A stretch of DNA of 64,000 bases from Paraburkholderia franconis (GTDB lineage Bacteria > Pseudomonadota > Gammaproteobacteria > Burkholderiales > Burkholderiaceae). Shown here piece by piece: positions 36,186-46,026 of the stretch. Under the pieces are notes generated by a model, which searched no databases, was not told where the DNA came from, and worked only from the letters and a program-made list of their open reading frames with translations. The stretch is taken from positions 1 through 64,000 of the forward strand of contig NZ_WHNP01000010.1 in assembly GCF_009362735.1 (NCBI RefSeq), in the 5' to 3' direction. The translations under genes were made by a program, and so were the position numbers. Numbering within the stretch: the stretch's first letter is position 1; every line of letters starts with the position of its first letter.

Positions 36186-39100
36186 TGCACCACTCCCGTG
36201 GTCGCGTTCGCCTGCGTACCGCCCGTTCCCGCCGCGCCGCTGCCCAGGACCTGGTTGAACAGATCGAGAAGCGCGCCCGGCGCGAACGGCAGGTTGCCGC
36301 CTGCGAAGAGCCCCGTGCGCGGCAGTTCCACCGCGCCGATGTCGTAGCCGCCGCTCTGCGGACGCTGCGTGCCGAAGAAGTCGTGATTCGGCGCACCGAC
36401 GTTCGTGCCCGCGTTGACGGCGGGCGACCCCGTCTTGATCGAGTAGTTGCCGAGCGGCACGCCATAGCCCGTGCTGCCCGAACCCAGCGTCATGTTGAAG
36501 AGCGACAGCGGCCCATACGACATGTTGATCCACTGGTTGCCTTCATCCGGCGTCGCCGACGGCAGCAGGCCGAACAGCGGATTGGGCAGCACGGTATCGG
36601 CAATGCCGGGCGGCACCGCGAAGCCATTCCCTCCGCCTTCGGGCGGCACGCGCGCACCGTTGCAGTACAAGCTCACGACGTTCGGGTCCGCTCCGCTGTT
36701 GTGCGCGTTCGGATAGTCGCCTGCGTCCGTGAGAATCGAGTACTGCGGCGTAAGCGTCATGCCCGACGAGTGATCCGACGGCTTCGTATCGCCATAGGCG
36801 CCGATATCCCAGTACACGGCATTCGGATCGCAGTAGCCCGTCTGATGCCCTGCCTGGTTCAGCGTCGGGTTCAGCGCGACGGTGTTCTGCAAGCCCGGGA
36901 TGTTCGGATTCAGCCCGCCCACAGTGATATAGAACGTGCGGTTCCTCCAGAACACATCGTTATTCAGCACGGGGAACGAGAAGTGGCTGCAGTCCTGCCC
37001 GGTCGGGCAGCCCGCGTTGCCCGCCGAGAACGCCGTCAGGAAGTTCTGCGTGTGCTTCGCGGTCTCGAGGCCGGACGGCTGCATCGTCGACGTCGTGATC
37101 GGGCTGCACGTCGTTTCAGAGCCGACCGTCGTGCAGTTCGGCGGACCGACGTTGGCCTGCGCAGCGAGCGCCGTGTTGAACAGCACGCCAGCGGAAGCCG
37201 TCGAGTCGTTCGACATCACCGTGTTGTTGATGAAGTTCACCCGCACGGCGTCCTGCACCGACACGCCGCCACCCGACCAGCCCGCCACGTTGTTCGCGAT
37301 GATGTTGTTGATCACGCTCACCTGGTACCAGCGGCTGCTGGTGCGCGGGCTGCGCTGCACGTCCGTGCCGTTGATGTTCTGCAAACGCAGGCCGCCGCCC
37401 TTGCCGCTTTCAGCCGTGTTGCCGACGATCAGGTTGCCGTCGATCACGAGCCCCGGCCCGACGCCATCCGAGAGCTGCGGCGCGCAATCGATATCGACCG
37501 GGTTGTTCTCGCAGAACGTGCCGTCGGGCGGCACGCCCTGGGCGATCACACCGCCGCCGTAAGTCGGCAGCGTCGGGTTGTTGCTCTGGTTGAACAGGAT
37601 CCAGTTGTGCGACAGGTCGCCGTTGTAGCTGAAGCCGAAGTGCGCGACGCCGCCGCCATCGCCGCTGCTCATGTTGCCGCAGACCCAGTTGTAGTTGAAG
37701 TGATAGTTGTCCGCGCCCGAGCAGAACGTGACGCCCGCAGCCGACGAAGGCGTCGTCGAGTTGATCTCGTCGCCGTACGACGCATTCGACGTCACCGAGT
37801 TGTGGTGCACGTTGACATGCGTGTTGTACGCGAACGGCTCCTCGGTGAAGCCATCGGCGGCGATCGTGCCGTCGGGCACTTCGACCTGGCCGACCGTGAT
37901 CCCGCCTGTCAGCGTGCCCGCATTGCTGAAGACGCGGTTGTTCGACACCTCCGTATAGTGGTTCCAGCCATGCAGGAAGATGCCGCCGCCGCCCTGCGAG
38001 CTGTTCGTGAACGTGATGCCGTCCACACGCGACGGATTGCACAGGAAGTTGCTCGAATACGTGTTGCAATCCGCGTTGCTGGCCGTGAGCGGCACGCAGA
38101 TGCCGTTCGCCGTGCAGTTCGGATCGGGCTGCAGCTGGCCGCCCACGCGCACGTCTCGCACGCCTTTCGCGAGCACGGTGATGGCCGCGCCTTCGTACGC
38201 GCCCATCAGCGTCGGCTCCATCAGCAGCTCGCCGAGATTGCCGTTGAGCGTGTTGTCCCAGCCCACCGTCGGTTCGAGCGGAATCGCATCCACCTGGCGT
38301 TGCATCGCGGCCGGGCACGCATACGCTCCCGACGGATCGTACGGATTGCTCGACGAGATCATGCCGCCGTTGAGCGCCACGCCGAACAGGCAGTCGACCA
38401 GTCTGCGCCACGGATCGACCTTGCCCGACGGATGCGTGTTCGCGTTCACGACCACGCTGGGCGCGCCCACGCCTTGCAGGCGCACCGGCTTCCACATCAG
38501 CAGCATCTCGTTGTAGTTGCCCGGACCGACGATGATGAGATCGCCCGGCGTCGCCTTGTCGATGGCCGTCTGGATCGCATTGTTCGTGCCGTTTTCACCG
38601 CCGACATAGCCCGGCGCCTTGCCGCCGATCGTGACCGTCACCGCATCGATCGACTTCTTGCCGTTGCCCGACGTGATGACCAGTTCGCCGCAGCGCGTCT
38701 GCGTGTTGACGCCGCGCTGCTGGATCGTGCAGCTCGACTGGCTCGTCGACAGCGACGGTACCCTGACGACGATCTGCGTATCGGACCACGAATTCACAGG
38801 CGCATTCACGCCGCCGATCGTCACCGACCCGGTGCCCTGCTGCGCGCCGAAGCCATAGTGCCGCGTGACGAACTTCTGGTTGTACGGCGCCGTGGTCGCG
38901 GCGGGACCGCCATACGCGTGGTTCAGCACCTGCTGGTCGCCGAGCGCCTTGATGGTCAGCGTATGGTTGGCAACGCTCACCCACGGACCCGCGCCGCCGT
39001 TGCTCGTGTCGCCCGTCACCGACGAAATCGCGGGCGTCGCATCGGGATACGCACAATCGGGCGGGTTGTAGCCGTCCGCGAACGCGGACACGGGCACGAC

Positions 39101-42100
39101 GGGCGTATCCATGTATTGCGTCTGGCCCGGCATGAACGGTATCTCGTAGCAGAACTGGCTGTACGCGGGGTTGAACAGCGGATCGCGGATCGTCTGCCCC
39201 GGATGCGCGGGGTCCGGCATGTCGGGATCGTTCATGCAGGCGACCATCATCGTCGGCGCGTAGCCCGTCGGGTTCGGCGGGTTCACTTCCCACGTCGAAT
39301 AGTTCATCCCGTTGAAGATGCCCCACTGATCCGAATACACGCGGCTCACTTCGTTGCCCGCGAAGTCCTTCAGCGAGACGGGCACGTTCGGCACCGCGAA
39401 CTTCTCGCCGAACTGCGGCGAGTACGGATCGAACTCCGATGAAAAGTCGTCGAGCATGAAGCCCGTGAAGTGCGCGGCCACGTGCGTCGAGCTGAACACC
39501 CAGAACTTCGCGAGCACCGACATCTGGTTCGTCAGCACGACTTCCTTGCGGTCGCACAGGTGCCGCGATGCGCCCGCGAACGGCGCGACTTCCTGCGAGC
39601 CCGGGAACAGGCTGATGAAATCCGGCACGACGCGCAGCGCGCCGACGCACGGCCAGAACGTCTCGACGCTGCCCGTGTCGCCTTCGTGACGCGGCTGCGA
39701 GCCGAGATCGGTGGTCGGGTTCTGCGCGTTGTTGCGGTTGTACGCCGAGTTCACGGCCGCCTGGTCGGGCAGGATGAAGATGTTGCCCAGCCCGCCGAAC
39801 TGCTGCGTGACGGGCGCGATGTAGTTGTCGCCGATCAGGATGTTCTTGTCTTCCTCCTTCACGAGCTCATAGCCCGGCGGGACGATGATCTCGACCACAT
39901 ACTTGCCCGGAGGCAGCATGTACGAGCCATCGGCCTGCTTGCTGCAGATCGTGCAGTTCGAGCCCGTCGGCGTGCCCTTCGACACATCGCGGCCCGTCAC
40001 GCTCGGGAACTGGTACATCCCGTCATACGGCGCAGGCTGCAACTGGTTGAACGCGTGCATGCCGTCGTAGCACTTGAACTGCGAATGCGCAGGCAGCGCG
40101 CGCTGTTGCGGATCGAGCCATTGCGGGCTGTCCTTCAGTGTGAAGAAGAACGGATCGGTGGTTTCCTGGCCCGGGCAGTTCATGTTCGGCCTGCCGTCCG
40201 AGCGGAAGCCCTGTGCCCAGTCGTCCCAGCTGCTCGTCTTCGTCGTATCGACCAGCGTCACGCTTTGCGTGCCGTCCGGCGCCGTGCCCTCCGCGTACAG
40301 ATTGACGGTCACGTTCGGCACGTTGGGCGTCCAGCTCGTATGCAGCAGCAGGGCGGGATCGTCGAACGGGCGCGTCGACGCGTAGATCACTTCGCCATGA
40401 ATGCCGCCGTTCTCGTTGGCACCGAACGGCGCCTTGCCGAACTCGATGAACGAGTTCTGGCCCGAGAAGCCCTGCCAGCCCATCGTCGTGACCCACGGCG
40501 GATCGATGCGGCCCGTCGACGGGTTCGTGCCCGAGCGGTCGTTGCAGTCCGCGTCGTTGCAGTAGATCGCGCCTGGCACGCGCAGGTCGGACGGCAGATG
40601 CGACGTCGACGATTCCTGCGTGTTCGCGAAGTTCGCCGCAATCGACGAACTGCCGCCGCCAGGCGTGCCGTCGGGCGGTCCGCCCGCGTCGTAGACGACA
40701 TGCACGCCCGTCTGCTTGTAGCGCGTCGTGTCGGCCTCGGCGATGTACCAGTTGAAGAGCGGGAACACTTCGTTGAACGACGCGTAGCCGTTCAGGTCCG
40801 TGTTGTTGAAGTTCGAATAGCTGCCGTCGCGGAAGCGGATGTTGGTCGGCACGAGCGCGAGGCCGGGCTCGCTATCCTGAGAAACGCCATCGCCGTTCGT
40901 ATCGATGAAGGTGCGCGTATAGAGATTCGTATGCCATTGCAGCACGGGCAGATCGCCGACGTTCTGCACCTGTCCGCCCTTCAGTTGCACGGCCGTCGCG
41001 AGACCGTCGACGATCTGGTCGTTCCACTGGTCGAACACCGTGATACGGAACAGACCGTCCGGCAGGCCATTGATGCTGAACGTGCCGTCCGCGTTGCACT
41101 TCGTGAACGCGACGTCTTCGAGATCGGGATCGCCGACGCTCACATAGCACTGCGTGAAGCCCAGCGAATCGCGCGAGCCGCTGCTGTAGAGGGTTTCGTT
41201 GGGCGGACGGCTGTAGTGCAGGTTCGTGATCTTGCCCGTGATGCCGTTATTGCACGCCACGCCGTTGCATATACCCGGCAGCCGCGCGTTGATGATCTTC
41301 GGATTGGCAAAGCCGATCGTCACGTGGAAGCCCGCCGGTCCGAACTCCTGGAAGTAGGCGGGGCCGCCCACCTTGATGAACGCGTCGTGAGCCTTCTGGC
41401 CGTCGAGCGTATTGGTCTGCAGCCACTCCTCGCCCTTCGCGATGCGATCCGCGGCCGGCGTCGCGACGACGCCATAGCGTCCCGGCATCAGGTTCGCGAT
41501 GATCGCCTGGCCCACGAGCGGCGACATCGTCTTGCCGTCCGATTCGAACTTCGGGCAGGTCGGGATCATGCCGACGAGGCCGTCGTTCGCGGCCTTCGTG
41601 ATCGGACAGGCGTCGAGGCCCGTGCTCGGATCGATCGTGCCTTGCAACGAATTCGACAGCGGCATGTTGAACATGTCGTAGGTCATCTGGCCCGTCGAAT
41701 CGCCCGTGCCGCCCGCGTCGTCGAAGAGCTTGATTTCGAAGCCGCCGAGGCCGGGCTCGCGCGCGGTGCCGAATGCATCGGTGCCGCCGCTCACGTCGAC
41801 TTCGCCATTCACGGGCGCATCGTCTTCGAATACGAACACGGAGATCTTCGCGGTCTGCAACGGCGTCTGCTGCAACAGCACGTTGACGGCGTGCTGCGCG
41901 GGCGCGATCGCCGCGCCGCCCATCGCGTGTCCGCAGGTGCCCGTGCCGGGCGCGAAGTCCGCGCCGCCCGGACCGGACGGGCAATCCTTCGCGATATCGA
42001 ACTGCCGCTGCGGACCGTCGGGATTCGCCGGGTTGACGGGCTGCGGCGCGCCCGCGCCAGCTGTGAACGTGTTGCCGGCGTCGCCGGGCAGGATCGACAG

Positions 42101-44350
42101 GTAGTAGTGTTTGGTCGGATCGAGCGCGACCTGCGATGGATCGACAGGCGTCTGCTGGGCCGCATCCGTGCGGCACACGCCATTGCCGACGTCGCATACG
42201 GCGGCCTTGTGCTGGTTCGTCTCCGGATCGAGCACGGTCTGCCCCGATTCGCACGACACCGCGCCGACGCATCCCGCCGCGACGACGGGCATATAGCTCG
42301 TGTGGAAGCTCGTGCCGAGGCTCGGCACAGGCAGCGGCGGGCATGACGCGGGCCGCGTCGTCGACGAGTTCACCTGGCAGGCGGGATCGATCTGGAACGT
42401 GCGGTCTTCCTCGATGATCCAGCGGTAGTCGTTGATCGCCGTGCCCGTCTTCGCATCCTTGACCGCGACGACGAGACCGCTGCCGCCCTTGAAGGTCACG
42501 GTGACGGTCGCCGCGGCGCTCGGCGTGTTCTGCGAGTTGACGGCCTTGTACTGGAACGTGACCGTCGACGTCGCATTGCCGACAGGCGCGGCCGCCGGCG
42601 CGACGTTGAACGAGCCGTCCGCATTGAGCGTCACCGTGCCGCCCGACGCGCTGCCGGCGATCGTCGCCTTGAGCGGCAGACCCGCCGGGTCGCGGTCATT
42701 GCCCAGCACGCCCGGTGCGCCGACATGCAGTTGCGACGCGATATTGCTGCTGAACGCGTCATCCGATGCAACGGGCGCGCCCGACAGGCAGTTCGAGCCC
42801 GCCGAACAGGCAGCGAGCGTCACCGTCGCCGTCAACGCGGGGTTGCCGTTGGCCTGATAGACGAAGCTGTCCGATGTCGTGCCCGCGTTCGGCACGTAGG
42901 TGAACGTGCCGTTAGGATTCAGCGTCAGCGTGCCGCCCGTCGGCTGCGTCTTGATCTGCACGCCATAGACGCCCACGTCGTTGGCGATCAGGCCCTTGCC
43001 GGGGTCCGAGACCGCGAGCGTATTGCCCGCGACGAGGAAGTACGAATCCGGGTTCGCCTTCGCGTTCGCATTGCCCGCCGCCGAGGTCGGCAGTGCGCCG
43101 CCGTTCACGCTGATATAGCCCTGCATGCCGCCGTCGCGCTGATTGTTGGTCGACAGGCTCAACTGACGGTCGAACACGGGCAGCGCCAGCGCGCCCGTGG
43201 CGGGCGAGTTCATCATGATGTCGTAGGTCTTGCCGGCGGGCATGAACACGGCGCTCTGCACGCGCGCGTTGCCCGGCAGCACGTTGCCGTCTTCCGCGAC
43301 GAGCGAGAAGCCGGACACGGGCGGCATGCCCGTTTGCGCGCCGACGACGGACGGAACGTGCATGCGCAGGCCGGCGTTCACGAAGCGCAGCAGGATCTGG
43401 CCTGTCGTCGTCGTGGTCGATGCGGGTGCCGTCACAGGAAACGCGGAGCCATTCGCATTCGATCGATCGAACGCGACGCCGTTGATCAGGTAGTAGCGCG
43501 GATCGTAATTCACGGCAGGCGGATAGCAGGTGCCGTAAGTCGCCGACGCGGGATCGCCGCAGCCGCCCGACAGACCGGACCACACGCGCGTCTCGCTGAA
43601 ACCCGCCGTGGCGACGGCCGTCGCCACGGCCTGGTTCTGCACGGGGTCGATTTCGCTCAGCACGAGCGGCAGGTCCGCATCGTATTTGATGTTCTGATAG
43701 GCCGTCCCTTGCGGCGAGCCCGACGTGGGCGGCGTCGTGACGACGAGCACGCCATAGAGACCCATCGGCCCCTGGATCGACGGGTGCGTGCCCGATTCGA
43801 TCAGATAGGTGCCGGGACGCAGATTGTTCCAGGTGAGCGCCGTCGTATTGCCCGTCGTCACTTCCGTCGAGAACGACTGCACGCGCGGACCTTGCGCGGG
43901 CGGCGTGAAGCTCGCTCCGCTGCCCGTGCCGGCGATGGGCCAGGTCGTCGCCGTCTGCGTCGGGTGAACGGGGCTCGCGGTCGAGGTGGCCGTACTGCCG
44001 AGACCGCCGCCCAACTGGCCGACGATCACGAGCGAGGTCGGCACCTGGGCAGGCAGACTGTTCGTGAGGTTGATCGTGAGCGAGCCGGGCGGCGTCGTGA
44101 TCACGACGGGCGACCAGTTCGCGCCCGCACCTGGATTCGTCGCCGCGCAGGTCGCGGGCGAAACGGCCGCCGCCGAGCAGCTGTAACCCCACATCGGCAC
44201 GACCTGTCCATCGGGAAGTGCAATCGTCTGGGCCTTTGCAGTGAGGGTCACGCTTTGCGCGCAGACCATCGCGCTCGCCGTCATCAGCGCCATCGCCGCG
44301 GCACACTTCACGAGGCCGGCAAGCGTCCTGTTGAAATCGCTGGATCTCAT
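36182..44350 (-). CDS. Giant 2722-residue secreted protein: cupredoxin, Ig-like, TIG and beta-helix domains
   Basis: ATG 44350 with GGGGAG upstream. A signal peptide ends near VCA|QSV. Residues ~35-430 are two multicopper-oxidase-type cupredoxin folds (LTINLTNSLP; RPGTYLIESGTHPSIQGPMGLYG; LRFVNAGLRMHVPSV), but HxH/HCH copper motifs are lacking. Two Ig-like VCBS/cadherin-type repeats follow at ~435-620 (GTLTLNPNGTFTYVPNAG; GTVTLNADGSFNVAP). Several carboxypeptidase-regulatory/SdrD-like beta units span ~625-1700 (GGFEIKLFDDAGG, LYTRTFIDTNGDGVSQDSEPG). A TIG/IPT domain lies at ~1780-1900. A right-handed beta-helix from ~1915 (AIQTAIDKATPGDLIIVGPG; many NN-type turns) runs to near the end. No stop or frameshift interrupts it. 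Probably a cell-surface or extracellular oxidase partner or scaffold, and the prime candidate cargo of the secretion cluster. MofA/MnxG-type manganese oxidases are the closest functional analogy. Confidence 0.88.
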   Translation of the reverse strand: MRSSDFNRTLAGLVKCAAAMALMTASAMVCAQSVTLTAKAQTIALPDGQVVPMWGYSCSAAAVSPATCAATNPGAGANWSPVVITTPPGSLTINLTNSLPAQVPTSLVIVGQLGGGLGSTATSTASPVHPTQTATTWPIAGTGSGASFTPPAQGPRVQSFSTEVTTGNTTALTWNNLRPGTYLIESGTHPSIQGPMGLYGVLVVTTPPTSGSPQGTAYQNIKYDADLPLVLSEIDPVQNQAVATAVATAGFSETRVWSGLSGGCGDPASATYGTCYPPAVNYDPRYYLINGVAFDRSNANGSAFPVTAPASTTTTTGQILLRFVNAGLRMHVPSVVGAQTGMPPVSGFSLVAEDGNVLPGNARVQSAVFMPAGKTYDIMMNSPATGALALPVFDRQLSLSTNNQRDGGMQGYISVNGGALPTSAAGNANAKANPDSYFLVAGNTLAVSDPGKGLIANDVGVYGVQIKTQPTGGTLTLNPNGTFTYVPNAGTTSDSFVYQANGNPALTATVTLAACSAGSNCLSGAPVASDDAFSSNIASQLHVGAPGVLGNDRDPAGLPLKATIAGSASGGTVTLNADGSFNVAPAAAPVGNATSTVTFQYKAVNSQNTPSAAATVTVTFKGGSGLVVAVKDAKTGTAINDYRWIIEEDRTFQIDPACQVNSSTTRPASCPPLPVPSLGTSFHTSYMPVVAAGCVGAVSCESGQTVLDPETNQHKAAVCDVGNGVCRTDAAQQTPVDPSQVALDPTKHYYLSILPGDAGNTFTAGAGAPQPVNPANPDGPQRQFDIAKDCPSGPGGADFAPGTGTCGHAMGGAAIAPAQHAVNVLLQQTPLQTAKISVFVFEDDAPVNGEVDVSGGTDAFGTAREPGLGGFEIKLFDDAGGTGDSTGQMTYDMFNMPLSNSLQGTIDPSTGLDACPITKAANDGLVGMIPTCPKFESDGKTMSPLVGQAIIANLMPGRYGVVATPAADRIAKGEEWLQTNTLDGQKAHDAFIKVGGPAYFQEFGPAGFHVTIGFANPKIINARLPGICNGVACNNGITGKITNLHYSRPPNETLYSSGSRDSLGFTQCYVSVGDPDLEDVAFTKCNADGTFSINGLPDGLFRITVFDQWNDQIVDGLATAVQLKGGQVQNVGDLPVLQWHTNLYTRTFIDTNGDGVSQDSEPGLALVPTNIRFRDGSYSNFNNTDLNGYASFNEVFPLFNWYIAEADTTRYKQTGVHVVYDAGGPPDGTPGGGSSSIAANFANTQESSTSHLPSDLRVPGAIYCNDADCNDRSGTNPSTGRIDPPWVTTMGWQGFSGQNSFIEFGKAPFGANENGGIHGEVIYASTRPFDDPALLLHTSWTPNVPNVTVNLYAEGTAPDGTQSVTLVDTTKTSSWDDWAQGFRSDGRPNMNCPGQETTDPFFFTLKDSPQWLDPQQRALPAHSQFKCYDGMHAFNQLQPAPYDGMYQFPSVTGRDVSKGTPTGSNCTICSKQADGSYMLPPGKYVVEIIVPPGYELVKEEDKNILIGDNYIAPVTQQFGGLGNIFILPDQAAVNSAYNRNNAQNPTTDLGSQPRHEGDTGSVETFWPCVGALRVVPDFISLFPGSQEVAPFAGASRHLCDRKEVVLTNQMSVLAKFWVFSSTHVAAHFTGFMLDDFSSEFDPYSPQFGEKFAVPNVPVSLKDFAGNEVSRVYSDQWGIFNGMNYSTWEVNPPNPTGYAPTMMVACMNDPDMPDPAHPGQTIRDPLFNPAYSQFCYEIPFMPGQTQYMDTPVVPVSAFADGYNPPDCAYPDATPAISSVTGDTSNGGAGPWVSVANHTLTIKALGDQQVLNHAYGGPAATTAPYNQKFVTRHYGFGAQQGTGSVTIGGVNAPVNSWSDTQIVVRVPSLSTSQSSCTIQQRGVNTQTRCGELVITSGNGKKSIDAVTVTIGGKAPGYVGGENGTNNAIQTAIDKATPGDLIIVGPGNYNEMLLMWKPVRLQGVGAPSVVVNANTHPSGKVDPWRRLVDCLFGVALNGGMISSSNPYDPSGAYACPAAMQRQVDAIPLEPTVGWDNTLNGNLGELLMEPTLMGAYEGAAITVLAKGVRDVRVGGQLQPDPNCTANGICVPLTASNADCNTYSSNFLCNPSRVDGITFTNSSQGGGGIFLHGWNHYTEVSNNRVFSNAGTLTGGITVGQVEVPDGTIAADGFTEEPFAYNTHVNVHHNSVTSNASYGDEINSTTPSSAAGVTFCSGADNYHFNYNWVCGNMSSGDGGGVAHFGFSYNGDLSHNWILFNQSNNPTLPTYGGGVIAQGVPPDGTFCENNPVDIDCAPQLSDGVGPGLVIDGNLIVGNTAESGKGGGLRLQNINGTDVQRSPRTSSRWYQVSVINNIIANNVAGWSGGGVSVQDAVRVNFINNTVMSNDSTASAGVLFNTALAAQANVGPPNCTTVGSETTCSPITTSTMQPSGLETAKHTQNFLTAFSAGNAGCPTGQDCSHFSFPVLNNDVFWRNRTFYITVGGLNPNIPGLQNTVALNPTLNQAGHQTGYCDPNAVYWDIGAYGDTKPSDHSSGMTLTPQYSILTDAGDYPNAHNSGADPNVVSLYCNGARVPPEGGGNGFAVPPGIADTVLPNPLFGLLPSATPDEGNQWINMSYGPLSLFNMTLGSGSTGYGVPLGNYSIKTGSPAVNAGTNVGAPNHDFFGTQRPQSGGYDIGAVELPRTGLFAGGNLPFAPGALLDLFNQVLGSGAAGTGGTQANATTGVVQ

Positions 44351-44369
44351 CGCGATTCTCCCCGTCTCT

Positions 44370-46016
44370 CTAGTTGCCTTCGTTGATCGTGAACGCCTGC
44401 GGATCGACGAGCATCATCATCATCATTCCGCCAGGGAAGATGTTGTTCGTGGTGATCTCGCGCTCATTGTGCGAATGCCACATGTAGGCGAATCCCGCTT
44501 CGGAGGTCGGCGGATTCGCGATCGTGCCGCTCGGCGGCGTCGTGCCCGTGAACGACGTCGCGCGGATCGTCGCGTCGGGGCCGAGATATGGACTGCCGCC
44601 GTACCACGGGCCGTTCGTCAGCACGCGTGCATCGGGCAACGTCACGGGGCCGCCGCTGCCGACATTGCCGAACGGATGCGCTTCGAGCGGCTTGTCGTGG
44701 TCGGCGCACCACTCGTAGTAGTTCGGCGCATTGGGCGGCGCGGGGGGATTGCTGTTGACGGTGTAATAGCCGTTCGCATCGGGAATGCAGACGCTGCCGT
44801 CGCCCGCCGTATGGCCGTAGACGTCCCAGTTCAGCCCCTTGCCCGTCCAGTAGAAGATGCCGTCCAATGCGAGGCCGGGCGTCGTGGTCGTCGTAAAGAG
44901 CAGCGGCCCCGCGAGCTTCGTCGAATCCGTCTTGCTCAACAGCAGATTGCCGTCGCGCGCGAGCACGCGCACGTGATTGCCGTGCTCGTGGAACGGATGC
45001 TGCCAGCGGCCCGAGCCGATCACGCGCAACAGCACGAGTTCGCCCGGATGCATATGCGGATTGCCGTTGTACGGCTGATGCGGATACTGCTGCGCGTAGT
45101 TCGGGTCCATGTCGTCGGGCATCGAGCGGCCGTTGATCATGAAATACGCGGGGTGATAGGGCTCGGTCTCGACGGACATGCAGCCCGTCGGCTGCGAGCA
45201 CGCCTTGCTCGCTTCCTGCTCGGCCTGCGTATGGATGCGCAGGTCCATCTCCGAGAACTGGAACAGGTACTCGCGGTCGTAGCAGGTCGACGGATGGTTG
45301 TATGCGGCAGCGGCATTGCGGAAGTCGGGCTGGCCGTCGGGCAGCGTCCCCTGCACGGCACGGCAGCCCGCCGGCACGGCGAGCGCGCCGGGCGCCGACG
45401 TCGGCAGCACGATGATCGCGCCCGACAGGCCCATCTCCACCTGCAGATCGCCCTGCGTGCCGCTGTAGTACGCATGCGTGCCCGGCGTCGAAGCGACGAA
45501 GCTGTACGTCACGCTGTTGCCGTGCGTCGCTTCGCGCGTGAGCAGGCCGGGCACGCCCGTGAGCGTCGTCGGACAGGTGCCGTCCGTGTTGAGCGCGGCG
45601 GCGCAGACCTGGAAGCCGGGAAACAGGATCGACGTGTTGCCCGCCGCTTCGGGCAGGTTGTTCGTCAACGTGACGGTGACGACGTCGCCCTGCTTCACGA
45701 TCAGCGTCGGCCCCGGCACCTGCATGCTCGGGCAGTTCGCGCCGGGAATGCTGGCGGGAGAAAAGCCCGACGGCGCGGTGCGGCAGCCGTAGCCCCACGC
45801 ATAGACGCTCGTTCCGTCAGGCTGGCTGATGCGGTTGGCCTCGGCGCTGAGATCGAAGCTCGTCCCCGTGATGCCCGGCGCGGCCGCGTGCGCATTCAGA
45901 CAGTACAGCAGCATGACGAGAGCCGCGCAGAAGAGCGCGTGGGCGAGCGTGAAACGCAGCGCCGGGCCGCGGCGCGCGTGTCTTGCGCGCCAGAGGTTGT
46001 CGATGATGTTGCCCAC
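44370..46016 (-). CDS. Multicopper-oxidase polypeptide 2 (C-terminal-type copper motifs)
   Basis: 548 residues from a GTG at 46016 with AGGAG nine bases upstream, 10 bp after the previous gene. Signal segment ends near AHA|AAPG. Cupredoxin motifs: TLIVKQGDVVTVTLTNNLPEAAG (~105), GTHAYYSGTQGDLQVEMGLSG (~180), HPFHEHGNHVRV (~340) equivalent to the HPxHxHG trinuclear ligands of a last MCO domain, and MWHSHNEREITTNNIFPGGM (~512), where the usual HCH is HSH. Loss of that Cys means no standard type 1 copper here. It may complete a trinuclear site with polypeptide 1 (inference). It lies between polypeptide 1 and the giant protein in one operon. Confidence 0.87.
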   Translation of the reverse strand: MGNIIDNLWRARHARRGPALRFTLAHALFCAALVMLLYCLNAHAAAPGITGTSFDLSAEANRISQPDGTSVYAWGYGCRTAPSGFSPASIPGANCPSMQVPGPTLIVKQGDVVTVTLTNNLPEAAGNTSILFPGFQVCAAALNTDGTCPTTLTGVPGLLTREATHGNSVTYSFVASTPGTHAYYSGTQGDLQVEMGLSGAIIVLPTSAPGALAVPAGCRAVQGTLPDGQPDFRNAAAAYNHPSTCYDREYLFQFSEMDLRIHTQAEQEASKACSQPTGCMSVETEPYHPAYFMINGRSMPDDMDPNYAQQYPHQPYNGNPHMHPGELVLLRVIGSGRWQHPFHEHGNHVRVLARDGNLLLSKTDSTKLAGPLLFTTTTTPGLALDGIFYWTGKGLNWDVYGHTAGDGSVCIPDANGYYTVNSNPPAPPNAPNYYEWCADHDKPLEAHPFGNVGSGGPVTLPDARVLTNGPWYGGSPYLGPDATIRATSFTGTTPPSGTIANPPTSEAGFAYMWHSHNEREITTNNIFPGGMMMMMLVDPQAFTINEGN

Positions 46017-46026
46017 GGCTCATCTC

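Noticed and set aside
36140..39442. 1100-codon open frame on the plus strand
   Set aside because: It is antisense to the giant protein, extremely Arg/His-rich and without family motifs; a typical GC-rich shadow frame.
36182..44350. Giant gene as an assembly or frameshift artefact
   Set aside because: The frame is open for 8.2 kb with coherent domain order, normal codon use and a signal peptide, so it looks genuine.
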